64,000 nt of DNA, taken from NCBI GenBank assembly GCA_910578975.1, contig CAJTRZ010000003.1, forward strand, positions 183,542-247,541. The letters are read 5' to 3'. How positions within the stretch are numbered: position 1 is the first letter of the stretch; the number at the start of each line of letters is the position of its first letter. The DNA is from an uncultured Eubacterium sp. GTDB lineage: Bacteria > Bacillota > Clostridia > Lachnospirales > Lachnospiraceae. The translations under genes were made by a program, and so were the position numbers. Below, one piece after another: positions 1-6,842 of the stretch. The notes under the pieces are model-generated. The model was given only the letters and a program-made list of their open reading frames with translations. It was not told the DNA's origin and ran no database searches.

Positions 1-1185
1 TGTTGTTACTTGTGGCGTTGTCTTCTCTGACGGTGTTGTCTCTTCCGATGGTGTCGTTTCTTCCGACGGTGTTGTCTCTTCCGATGGTGTTGTCTCCTCT
101 GAAGGTGTTGTCTCCTCTGAAGGCGTTGTCGCTTCCGGTGGTGTTGTTTCATCTTCCTGATTAAACTTTGCATTAAAACTAAATTTTGTTCCTGTAGGTA
201 ATCCTGCAAGGTTCATATAAATATTTGGATAATCTGTTTGTAAAGAAATAAATTGGAATGTAATTGTATGCGTTCCCTCTTCAATAGTTATTGGATCATT
301 ATTATCTCCTGCTATTTGGAATACAAGACTGCCTTCTTTATTTGATGTATAACTGAATTCTACATCATATGTATTTCCCTTTACCAATGGTCCGAATGCT
401 CTCTTATCCTTTAAAATTCTTGCCTGCAAAGACCAGTCTGCACCACTATTATTTAAAACTTCCAGTTCCAGACCAAGATTTGTAGCATCAACCGTACCTG
501 CCTTATATTTCATTGAATTCTTTCCACCTGCAAATGCCTGCCAAGGGTCTGTATCTCTCCACTCTTCACTAACTGTATATTCATATCCTTCTGCATCTGC
601 TGTAGGTGCTTCTGTTGTAATTTCTTCAAAATCATCTTTTATTGTAATTTCTGTAAACTCAAACAATGTATCTGACTCAACATCCATCATATCCATAAGA
701 ATAACCGCATTTGTAGCAGATGCAGTAAATAATCCTGTTACTATATTTTCCCCTTCTGAATATTCCTGCATTGTTTTCTTTGAATTGGACACATTTTCCT
801 TTGTGTAAAATGTTCCTGCCTTACTTGCAGTAAACTTAATTGAGTACTGATACTGTACTGTTGGCACCATACCGCTAAATTGTGGAGTTACTACCTGAAT
901 CCCCCACTCTGATCCTGAGGTCTGTTCAACATACAGTGTAAAATTATCTGTCAATGAAGTTCCACCTTTAAAAGAACCTGACCCCACTGTACCACCTGCT
1001 CCTCCAAAATATAACTGCCATTCTGTTCCTTCTGGCTTATGCAGATCTCTAGTATTATCAATCGCTATCATATCCTCTGGAACTGCTCCACTGACCTTTG
1101 CCTGATAGCCTGTCATCCCTGCAAATACCATTACAATCGAACAAACACAAGCTACTACCTTTTTCATTTTTTTGTTAAGTTTCAT
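1..1185 (-). CDS. Secreted protein with two predicted jelly-roll (CBM4/9-like) domains and a TTPSEE repeat, partial
   Basis: The frame is open from an ATG at 1185 to the window edge, so the C-terminus is missing and at least 395 codons are present. An AAGGAG ribosome binding site lies about 10 bases upstream. A signal peptide is clear: a Lys-rich start, a hydrophobic core and small residues around residue 30. Two beta-rich segments follow, roughly residues 45-190 and 205-365, each preceded by a Trp/Gly-rich stretch. Their pattern resembles CBM4/9-type carbohydrate-binding modules, but I recognise this only by general look. From about residue 370 the chain becomes a Thr/Pro/Glu/Ser linker in which TTPSEE is repeated about six times in a row, typical of linkers in cell-surface or secreted glycanases. 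A catalytic domain may lie beyond the edge. With the GH64 and GH16 genes elsewhere in the window, a role in glucan binding is a reasonable guess. It is not shown. Confidence 0.75.
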   Translation of the reverse strand, partial: MKLNKKMKKVVACVCSIVMVFAGMTGYQAKVSGAVPEDMIAIDNTRDLHKPEGTEWQLYFGGAGGTVGSGSFKGGTSLTDNFTLYVEQTSGSEWGIQVVTPQFSGMVPTVQYQYSIKFTASKAGTFYTKENVSNSKKTMQEYSEGENIVTGLFTASATNAVILMDMMDVESDTLFEFTEITIKDDFEEITTEAPTADAEGYEYTVSEEWRDTDPWQAFAGGKNSMKYKAGTVDATNLGLELEVLNNSGADWSLQARILKDKRAFGPLVKGNTYDVEFSYTSNKEGSLVFQIAGDNNDPITIEEGTHTITFQFISLQTDYPNIYMNLAGLPTGTKFSFNAKFNQEDETTPPEATTPSEETTPSEETTPSEETTPSEETTPSEETTPSEKTTPQVTT

Positions 1186-1568
1186 ATTCCGTTCTCCTTC
1201 CTTAACTTTTATATTATATTGACATTTATAAAATGTCTTAACCTGTATAAACACAGGATTTTGCTCTTACTATCTTTATATATAATTTGTTTTTTAACCG
1301 TTCCATAATTTATTTTATTATAATTCTTTTAGCTGTATATTTGGTCGCATGTAATGCGACAAATTTACATATTCATTTCAACGCAAATCACCAGGTTTAT
1401 CATATAATCGAGTAGGCTGACTCCTACTCGATTACGCAAACGAACATCTCGAAGCACAGCTTCTCGTTGTTCTTACGCCCGACATATGATATTTTGTGCA
1501 AGCACAATATTGCTTGCCAGGTTTTTGCTACAAAAAAAACAGCAATGATTTCTCATTGCTGTTTTCAA
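1186..1568. other. Intergenic region with nested palindromes
   Basis: No gene is seen. The stretch holds the leader of the secreted-protein gene and, at about 1398-1492, nested inverted repeats. An outer 8-bp stem (TATCATAT with ATATGATA, ending near 1492) encloses a perfect 11-bp stem (AATCGAGTAGG with CCTACTCGATT) and a GAAGC-aca-GCTTC hairpin. A separate TCGCAT-gta-ATGCGA hairpin lies near 1346-1360. The tRNA-Gln terminator closes the region. Confidence 0.5.
1532..1565 (-). terminator. Rho-independent terminator of tRNA-Gln
   Basis: Read on the minus strand, AACAGCAATGA and TCATTGCTGTT pair perfectly around a GAAA loop and are followed by a run of eight T. It sits just downstream of the tRNA-Gln 3' end. 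Confidence 0.9.
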
Positions 1569-1640
1569 CTGGCCCACAAGGATTCGAACCTTGAAATGCT
1601 GGAGTCAGAGTCCAGTGCCTTACCATTTGGCGATGGGCCA
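1569..1640 (-). tRNA. tRNA-Gln (anticodon CTG)
   Basis: A complete cloverleaf can be read on the minus strand. It has the acceptor pair TGGCCCA/TGGGCCA, an anticodon stem CTGGA/TCCAG with loop CTCTGAC giving anticodon CTG, and a T-arm containing GGTTCGAATCC. The discriminator base is G and CCA is not encoded. A promoter lies upstream and a strong terminator follows, so it is a single-gene transcription unit. Confidence 0.95.
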
Positions 1641-1659
1641 TTGTCTCGCGACAGAAAAT

Positions 1660-1688
1660 ATTCTATCACACTAGCTTGTATAATGCAA
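1660..1688 (-). promoter_or_regulatory. Sigma-70 type promoter of tRNA-Gln
   Basis: On the minus strand a -35 TTGCAT and a -10 TAGAAT are separated by exactly 17 bases. The -10 ends about 20 bases before the mature tRNA. Confidence 0.75.
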
Positions 1689-1724
1689 GCACTTTTTTCC
1701 ATATAATCTCAAATATTGTCACCT

Positions 1725-2138
1725 CTATTGTAGTATTCTTTTTATTTTACTTTTTATTCGTCTGCTCCAAAAACTTTCACATATTTTCTTTGCATAATCT
1801 AACTGTCTCTTATCAGACATCTGTATTTCTTCATTATCAATAAACACAGACTCTGCCACACCGACAATCCAGGCAAAAGGGATTTTTTCTCTTAAAAATC
1901 TGTTATCCCCACAGATAATATAGTGGTCTTTTTTTACTTTCACTACTCTATGCAATACATATTCTCCTGTAGGACGCCTGAACAACGCAATATCATATTT
2001 GGATAATTGCCCCATCACTGGTACTACTTTAACCAAATCTTTTCCCTGTCTGAGAAGAGGCATCATACTAGTACCCACTACAGTCGCTAAATGAAAACCA
2101 TTCTTTGCAAGATTTTCTTCAATTGTTATTTTTTCCAT
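1725..2138 (-). CDS. S26-type (signal-peptidase-like) serine peptidase, soluble
   Basis: The 137-residue protein carries the S26 fold motifs in order: GTSMMPLL with the nucleophile Ser23, DIALFRR, then VLHRVVKV, then CGDNRF. The second catalytic position is His, as in S26B (SipW/ER-type) enzymes, rather than the Lys of bacterial leader peptidases. No membrane segment is visible, which is unusual for signal peptidases and suggests a cytosolic or peripherally bound peptidase. GGAG lies 7 bases before the ATG. It is the last gene of a compact three-gene cassette, 15 bases after the PqqD-like gene, with an HPr-kinase-like gene first. Processing of a modified peptide is a plausible role by analogy with RiPP systems, but no precursor peptide was found nearby. 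Confidence 0.75.
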   Translation of the reverse strand: MEKITIEENLAKNGFHLATVVGTSMMPLLRQGKDLVKVVPVMGQLSKYDIALFRRPTGEYVLHRVVKVKKDHYIICGDNRFLREKIPFAWIVGVAESVFIDNEEIQMSDKRQLDYAKKICESFWSRRIKSKIKRILQ

Positions 2139-2153
2139 ATCTACTCCAAAAAT

Positions 2154-2417
2154 TTATTCAATAATTCCTGGTTTCTTTAAAGTTTCTATAAAATTGTCTA
2201 CATCTTTTGTAGCAGTTTCTTCATCAACTTCATAAGTTTCCAATACTGTAGCAAGCAATTCCTCTCTTGTAGTTCCTTCCACAAGTTTCTCCCACATCAA
2301 CTCTCCTGTTTCATTGAGTTTTACCATTCCATTAAAAATTTTACTAGCTGAGCCAATAGCAATTACCACAGCCTGTGTTCCCATCTTTTTTAAAATAAAT
2401 CCTTCTCTGACTTTCAC
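2154..2417 (-). CDS. PqqD-family peptide-recognition protein (RRE)
   Basis: The sequence from VKVREGFIL onward has the PqqD pattern: three short beta strands, then NETGELMWEKL, then a helical bundle ending in a DVDNFIETLKKPGII-type helix. PqqD proteins are RiPP recognition elements that bind leader peptides and present them to modifying enzymes. I chose the GTG at 2417 because AAGGAGAG lies 9 bases before it and the protein then starts where family members start. An upstream ATG at 2456 would add 13 residues with no good ribosome binding site. The gene is tightly packed between the kinase-like and S26 peptidase genes. No radical SAM, cyclase or short precursor ORF is adjacent, so the partner is unknown. 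Confidence 0.75.
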   Translation of the reverse strand: MKVREGFILKKMGTQAVVIAIGSASKIFNGMVKLNETGELMWEKLVEGTTREELLATVLETYEVDEETATKDVDNFIETLKKPGIIE

Positions 2418-2463
2418 TAAAACACTCTCCTTATCCTGACAAAACATGTTTCGCATAATTATC

Positions 2464-3168
2464 TTATTTCATTCCCTCATATGCTACTTTTGCTGCTTCT
2501 AATTCCATATTACATCCCATCTGATACATAGGAATCTCTTCCATAAGTCTATTCACATAATCCATTGTTTTCAGCAACCCTTGTGCATTTCTCGGACGAT
2601 ATATCTGATTCATCAACATTGGCAATGCATCGCCGCTATCTATCTTACAAATATGATTTTGTTTGTCCTGATGCAAAAAACAAATTGCTTTCAATTTCGC
2701 ATTTCTATTGTTAGAAATATGATGCTTTCCATCCCATGGTGTTCCATATGCATACACGCCATCTTTCTCAAATTTCAAAAGTGGCTTGTCATCATTTATC
2801 ATAATAACATCATCACCAAAATATTCTCTCCATAAGCTGGTATGGGTAGATTTCCCTGTCCCACTTGGCGCTGTAAACAAGTAAGCATCTCCCTGATATT
2901 CCAATACGCTTCCGTGACACAACACTACATTATAATCCACCACTTTTTCGCAGAATTTGCGATATACTGCAGTATGTTCCAAATAAGATTTTGAATATAA
3001 AATATTATCCTCTGCATGCTGTCTCTCATATTCCAAATCATCATCTGTTGCCATAATTTCAAACAAAGGCTCTTCCTTAGAAAGATACTCCTCACAGACC
3101 TGTCCAAAATACTGTCCTCTGTATTTTACTAAAACCGGAATCCCTCCGAACTTATAAACATCTCTCAT
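2464..3168 (-). CDS. HPr-kinase-like P-loop protein of a peptide-modification-type cassette
   Basis: The 234-residue protein has a Walker A motif APSGTGKST at about residue 99. It is followed by VIMINDDKPLL, which resembles the Asp-Asp motif of HprK, and a GTPWDGK element. The N-terminal half lacks the usual HprK N-domain. It is thus distinct from the full-length hprK at 56.3 kb. HPr-kinase-like proteins of this size are known in lasso-peptide and related clusters, where they phosphorylate peptides, and they often sit next to PqqD-like proteins. The start has GGAGAG 8 bases upstream. It is first in the cassette, 7 bases ahead of the longest PqqD-like reading frame. The substrate is not evident from sequence. 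Confidence 0.7.
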   Translation of the reverse strand: MRDVYKFGGIPVLVKYRGQYFGQVCEEYLSKEEPLFEIMATDDDLEYERQHAEDNILYSKSYLEHTAVYRKFCEKVVDYNVVLCHGSVLEYQGDAYLFTAPSGTGKSTHTSLWREYFGDDVIMINDDKPLLKFEKDGVYAYGTPWDGKHHISNNRNAKLKAICFLHQDKQNHICKIDSGDALPMLMNQIYRPRNAQGLLKTMDYVNRLMEEIPMYQMGCNMELEAAKVAYEGMK

Positions 3169-3180
3169 CTAAAACTCTCC

Positions 3181-3224
3181 AGTTATTAACTATTTATTAT
3201 CTCAAATTTCTTAGTTATTAACTA
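3181..3224 (-). promoter_or_regulatory. Two identical palindromic 12-mers before the RRE cassette
   Basis: AGTTATTAACTA occurs at 3181-3192 and again at 3213-3224, identical and 32 bp apart (three helical turns). Each AGTTA-T-TAACT core is itself a palindrome around one central base. They lie just ahead of the kinase-like gene's start, so a dimeric regulator could bind both on one face of the DNA. The regulator is unknown. Confidence 0.45.
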
Positions 3225-3246
3225 CACTCTCTGTTAATTCTTTATA

Positions 3247-4566
3247 CTACTTTTGCCCCGCAAGGTAATTTGCAAACTGCTGTGCCGTTCTACCTGAAAT
3301 ACCTCCATGGCTTAATTCCCATTTATTGGCCTCAGCCTTAATCTCATCATCCGACAATATCACCCCTGCACGTTTACATAACTCTAATGCAATATCAAAA
3401 TATTCTTTCTGTGTCGGTTTAGAATAATTAATCGTCACGCCAAATCGGTTTACCAAAGAAAGCTTTTCTTCCATGGTATCGGACTGGTGCATTCCATTCT
3501 GTACTTTAACGTCACTTCTATCACTCCAGTTTTCCTTTATCAGATGACGCCTGTTAGATGTAGCATAAATTAGTATATTTTCAGGTTTAGTTTCAACACC
3601 ACCCTCGATAACTGCTTTTAAAAACTTGTATTCCACCTCAAAATCTTCAAATGACAAATCGTCCATATAAATAATAAACTTATAGTTTCTGTTTTTTATT
3701 GTGGCAATAACATTAGACAAATCTTTAAACTGATGCTTATAGATTTCAATCATACGTAGACCTTTGTCATAGTACTGATTTACAATTGCCTTAATACTGG
3801 TAGATTTCCCTGTTCCACTGTCTCCAAATAAAAGACAGTTGTTTGCCTTTCTGCCTTCTACAAATGCCTCGGTGTTATCAATCAGTTTCTTCTTCTGAAT
3901 TTCATAACCAACCAGGTCATCCAAAGTAACCTTGTCCATATTGTTGATTGCTTTAAACCGAAATGGAGTCTCATCTGTGATACGAAATGCTTTATTTAAA
4001 CCAAACATCCCCACTCCATAATCTTTATAAAATTCTGTCACAAATGCAAAGAATTCATTCTCGTCCTCTGCTACTTCCAGTCTCTTACTTAATGAACGTA
4101 CTTTCTCACTTACATTTTTGTTGTACATAAGTTCCGGTTTTCCAATAGCCTGATAATTCTCTAACTGGCAAAAACAGTCAATTCCCAATTTATTTTCCAT
4201 CTCTGAAAAGTCATAATGAAACAATGCCTGAAACTGTTTAAAATCATTCTTTGCAAAATGATTTACACTACCAACACTTGCACCAATTTTTTCGCATGTA
4301 ATACTAAAAGGATTCTCATCAGTTATTAACAAATATGTCAAATAATTATGCCATAAATTATCATTAAAGCCATAATCTGTTGCAACCTCTAAAATTCGCT
4401 TTACCTGCTGGTATAAACGTGTAATAATCTCGCTTTTTTTATTTTCAGACAATTCCTGCTGTTCATCTGCCTGTTTATATTCTTTTATAATATCGCTTAA
4501 CTCCATTAAAATCGAGTCCTTTGGCATATCACCAAATATAATCAGTTTCGATACAATGTTGTACAT
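3247..4566 (-). CDS. DUF815-type AAA+ ATPase
   Basis: The protein has the DUF815 arrangement. A helical N-terminal part of about 200 residues leads to LDDLVGYEIQKKKLIDNTEAF, then Walker A GDSGTGKST, Walker B FIIYMDDL, a sensor region YATSNRRHLI and a C-terminal lid ending in GISGRTAQQFANYL. DUF815 proteins are widespread AAA+ ATPases of unclear function. The longest frame begins with GTG at 4578, but TGAGG lies 7 bases before the ATG at 4566, which I take as the start (439 residues). It is on the same strand as the downstream cassette, with a gap of about 80 bases containing the palindromes, so it may be a separate transcription unit. Confidence 0.85.
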   Translation of the reverse strand: MYNIVSKLIIFGDMPKDSILMELSDIIKEYKQADEQQELSENKKSEIITRLYQQVKRILEVATDYGFNDNLWHNYLTYLLITDENPFSITCEKIGASVGSVNHFAKNDFKQFQALFHYDFSEMENKLGIDCFCQLENYQAIGKPELMYNKNVSEKVRSLSKRLEVAEDENEFFAFVTEFYKDYGVGMFGLNKAFRITDETPFRFKAINNMDKVTLDDLVGYEIQKKKLIDNTEAFVEGRKANNCLLFGDSGTGKSTSIKAIVNQYYDKGLRMIEIYKHQFKDLSNVIATIKNRNYKFIIYMDDLSFEDFEVEYKFLKAVIEGGVETKPENILIYATSNRRHLIKENWSDRSDVKVQNGMHQSDTMEEKLSLVNRFGVTINYSKPTQKEYFDIALELCKRAGVILSDDEIKAEANKWELSHGGISGRTAQQFANYLAGQK

Positions 4567-4788
4567 TTTCAACCTCACATTATGTAAATCTATTCTCTTT
4601 ACTATATCTTCTTATATTATAAACATATTTCATAATATGGCAAGTCAAAAGCATAGCGTTTAAGATTGCAACAAAAAATAACATAATAACAATACAAAAC
4701 TAAAGTACTTTACATAGAATAACGTATTCGATAAAATACTTTTAGAAAATCTAAAACTTTTTACTATTTATTGTACGGAGAACTTAAT

Positions 4789-5178
4789 ATGAAAAGATAT
4801 TTTTATTTCTCAAAAAAAGTAAAGAAACAAGATGCTTCTTTACTCATTCCTATATTTCTTTTTTTACTTAACAAAATTTATCCTTTTGGAGCTTTAACAT
4901 ATATAATATTTATAATACCATTTGTATTTTTATTTCTAGGACAATTTTATGCAGCCATTCTATATTGCAAACTTAAGGCAAAATATAATTATTGGCCTCA
5001 CAATTGAGTGCAGGCACCTGGTAAACATTCTACATATTATAAAACACTGCAATATCTAACAGAAAAGAATGATATGGAGTATATCGAGAAATTCAAGAAA
5101 ATGCACCATAATGAAAACATTACAATTATAATGTTTATTGAAATAATTATTCTATTTATTTTAGGGATAATTATATAA
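4789..5178 (+). pseudogene. Small membrane protein gene interrupted by an in-frame TGA
   Basis: An ATG at 4789 is preceded by CGGAG at a good distance. The first part codes for a basic N-terminus and two hydrophobic stretches. At 5005-5007 the frame meets TGA. The same frame then stays open for 56 more codons to a TAA at 5176-5178. This second part looks coding: a charged segment with YLTEKNDMEYIEKFKKM followed by a hydrophobic C-terminal helix. Removing the TGA would give a protein of about 129 residues with three membrane segments. A nonsense mutation is the simplest explanation, with a 72-residue truncated product. Readthrough is possible but nothing supports it directly. I do not recognise the family. 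Confidence 0.55.
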
Positions 5179-5260
5179 TAATATACACTTTCTAAAGTAA
5201 GGGGCTGTAAAAAAGTTTCTTTTTTGTTAAACAACCAATTTCATGGAAATTAAATACAAA

Positions 5261-5556
5261 TTACATATATATTTTGTCGAATTACTAAATTGTACATGTA
5301 AAATCTTTCAAATTTATGACAAATGAAAATATAATTACATGTATTTTCTTATCAGACCACCAAATATACATGTAAAGTCTTTTAAATTCATGACAAATGA
5401 GAATAAAATTACATATCCTTTCTTATCAAACTACCAAATATATATGTAAAGTCTTTTAAAATCCATAGCAAATCAGGATATATTACATGTATTTTCTTGT
5501 TAAACTGCAAAACATATATGTAAATTTTAAATGTACTTTATGTAGGGGGATAGAGA
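5261..5556 (+). repeat. 74-bp tandem array of paired inverted 9-mers, copy 1
   Basis: Four units start at 5261, 5335, 5409 and 5483, exactly 74 bp apart. Each begins with TTACATRTA or a close variant and has the inverted partner TAYATGTAA exactly 32 bp later (5293, 5367, 5441, 5515). The rest of each unit is AT-rich and only partly conserved. The array ends with a flank (AAATG..TTTATG..GGGG) that resembles the flank of the arrays at 29.5 and 63.8 kb. I know of no named element of this form. Confidence 0.8.
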
Positions 5557-5612
5557 GCTTTCTCCTTGTCGCGACATTCGTCGTATATGGAGCTAATGCT
5601 CCGCACATAAAT

Positions 5613-5663
5613 AAAAAGGGAATCACTGATGCGAATGTAAACATTCTCACTGTGATTCCCTTT
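5613..5663 (-). terminator. Terminator of the glycyl-radical gene
   Basis: GGGAATCAC and GTGATTCCC form a long stem, followed on the minus strand by TTTTTATT. It lies about 50 bases after the stop codon of the 82-residue gene. Confidence 0.85.
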
Positions 5664-5713
5664 CTATCTACTTATGGATGCTTCGCATCCATGCACGACT
5701 CATTGTTCGCGCA

Positions 5714-5962
5714 TTATAGTCCTGTGCTGGCATGGAATGTTCTATGAATAACATCATCCTGCTGCTCTTTTGTTAATTTAATGAAGTTTACAGCGTATCC
5801 TGAAACACGAACTGTAAGCTGTGGATATTTTTCTGGATGAGCCTGAGCGTCTAATAACATTTCCTTCTGTAAAACATTAACATTAAGGTGATGTCCGCCT
5901 TCTGCTGCATAACCATCTAATAAAGCTACTAAATTGTCAACCTGTTTTGTACTTGCTGCCAT
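5714..5962 (-). CDS. Stand-alone glycyl-radical domain of pyruvate formate-lyase
   Basis: The 82-residue protein is the C-terminal domain of PFL as a separate gene. It begins with a few residues and then VDNLVALLDGY, runs through HHLNVNVL and YPQL, and carries RVSGYAVNF with the radical Gly55. In ordinary PflB this segment follows directly after a sequence ending GFKPEQ, which is exactly where the 682-residue protein encoded at 6843-8891 stops. The start codon has a perfect AGGAGG site. Stand-alone glycyl-radical proteins (GrcA/YfiD) are known as spare parts for damaged PFL, but those accompany a full-length enzyme. Here the body has no radical domain of its own, so this protein should be an essential subunit. 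PflA is encoded directly upstream (62-base gap). Confidence 0.9.
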   Translation of the reverse strand: MAASTKQVDNLVALLDGYAAEGGHHLNVNVLQKEMLLDAQAHPEKYPQLTVRVSGYAVNFIKLTKEQQDDVIHRTFHASTGL

Positions 5963-6024
5963 TTTAATTTCCTCCTATATTATATCGTATTTGACTTCTA
6001 TCTATCATGTGAAATCATTTTGCT

Positions 6025-6780
6025 CTAACTTAGTTTTGAGCGAATATCTCTTATTCCATCTAAAATAATCTTCCTACAGGAAACAGCCATTTCCTTTGTA
6101 GCAGGTTCTATCTCCGGAATCGGATATTCAAGACCCAACTCTTCATATTTCATTTTACCCATATCATGATATGGAAGAGCATCTACTGACTTTAAATTGC
6201 GAAGTGTTCCAATGAACTGACCCAATTTAAACAAATACTCTTTATTTATCGTAATGTGCGGAACACATACATGACGAATCCATATATCAATTCCCTTAGA
6301 ATCAACGTACTGGGCAAATTTCAAAATATTATCATTTGGTCGTTTACATAACTTCATATGTTCCTCCGGATCAATATGTTTTATGTCTAACATAACCAAA
6401 TCTGTGGATTCTAATAATCTATCTACTTTCTTTAGGTACTCTTCATTATCAGGCTGAAATGTTGTTCCTGATGTATCTAAACAAGTATGAATTTTTCTTT
6501 TCTTACACTCTTCAAACAGTTCTGTCAGAAAGTCTATCTGAACCATCGGCTCACCACCGGTACAAGTAATTCCACCAGTCTCATAAAACGGCCGTTTCTT
6601 TTCAAACTCCTTCAAAAGATCATCTACTGTCATCTCCTGACCACCGGCCATTTCCCATGTATCTGGATTATGACAATATGCACATCTCATAGGACATCCT
6701 TTAAAGAAAACAACAAATCTTACTCCTGGTCCGTCTACTGTACCACAGCTTTCAAGTGAATGAATAATACCTGTTTTCAT
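6025..6780 (-). CDS. pflA: Pyruvate formate-lyase activating enzyme
   Basis: This is a 251-residue radical SAM enzyme with the cluster motif GCPMRCAYCHNPDTW near residue 29 and the usual PflA segments (ESCGTVDGPGVRFVVFFKGC, TGGEPM, DIKHIDPEEH). It uses S-adenosylmethionine and a 4Fe-4S cluster to abstract a hydrogen from the PFL glycine. In this locus its target should be Gly55 of the separate 82-residue protein rather than a residue in the large PFL polypeptide. The gene lies between the two PFL pieces, with about 60 bases on each side. Confidence 0.95.
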   Translation of the reverse strand: MKTGIIHSLESCGTVDGPGVRFVVFFKGCPMRCAYCHNPDTWEMAGGQEMTVDDLLKEFEKKRPFYETGGITCTGGEPMVQIDFLTELFEECKKRKIHTCLDTSGTTFQPDNEEYLKKVDRLLESTDLVMLDIKHIDPEEHMKLCKRPNDNILKFAQYVDSKGIDIWIRHVCVPHITINKEYLFKLGQFIGTLRNLKSVDALPYHDMGKMKYEELGLEYPIPEIEPATKEMAVSCRKIILDGIRDIRSKLS

Positions 6781-6842
6781 ATAAGAATACTCCTTGTATC
6801 CAATGCTCCTGCTTTCGCAAGAGCATCGTTAAATTTTACTTT

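Larger units (their letters stand above)
5179..5713. other. Gene-free region: 74-bp array, short hairpins and a terminator
   Basis: No coding region is visible. It contains the 74-bp tandem array (5261-5556). After it come the short GC-rich palindromes GGAGC-taat-GCTCC near 5589 and TGGATGC-ttc-GCATCCA near 5683, and the terminator of the glycyl-radical gene. Confidence 0.6.

Noticed and set aside
6..209. A Lys/Arg/His/Gln-rich 67-codon frame on the minus strand
   Set aside because: It is the alternative frame of the TTPSEE repeat in the secreted protein; the repeat makes any frame look periodic.
1725..3168. A complete lasso-peptide cluster
   Set aside because: There is no asparagine-synthetase-like cyclase, no transglutaminase-like protease, no transporter and no precursor peptide. 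Only the RRE and kinase-like parts fit.
5261..5556. A CRISPR array
   Set aside because: The units are degenerate along most of their length and 74 bp long, there are no unique spacers between identical repeats, and no cas genes are near.
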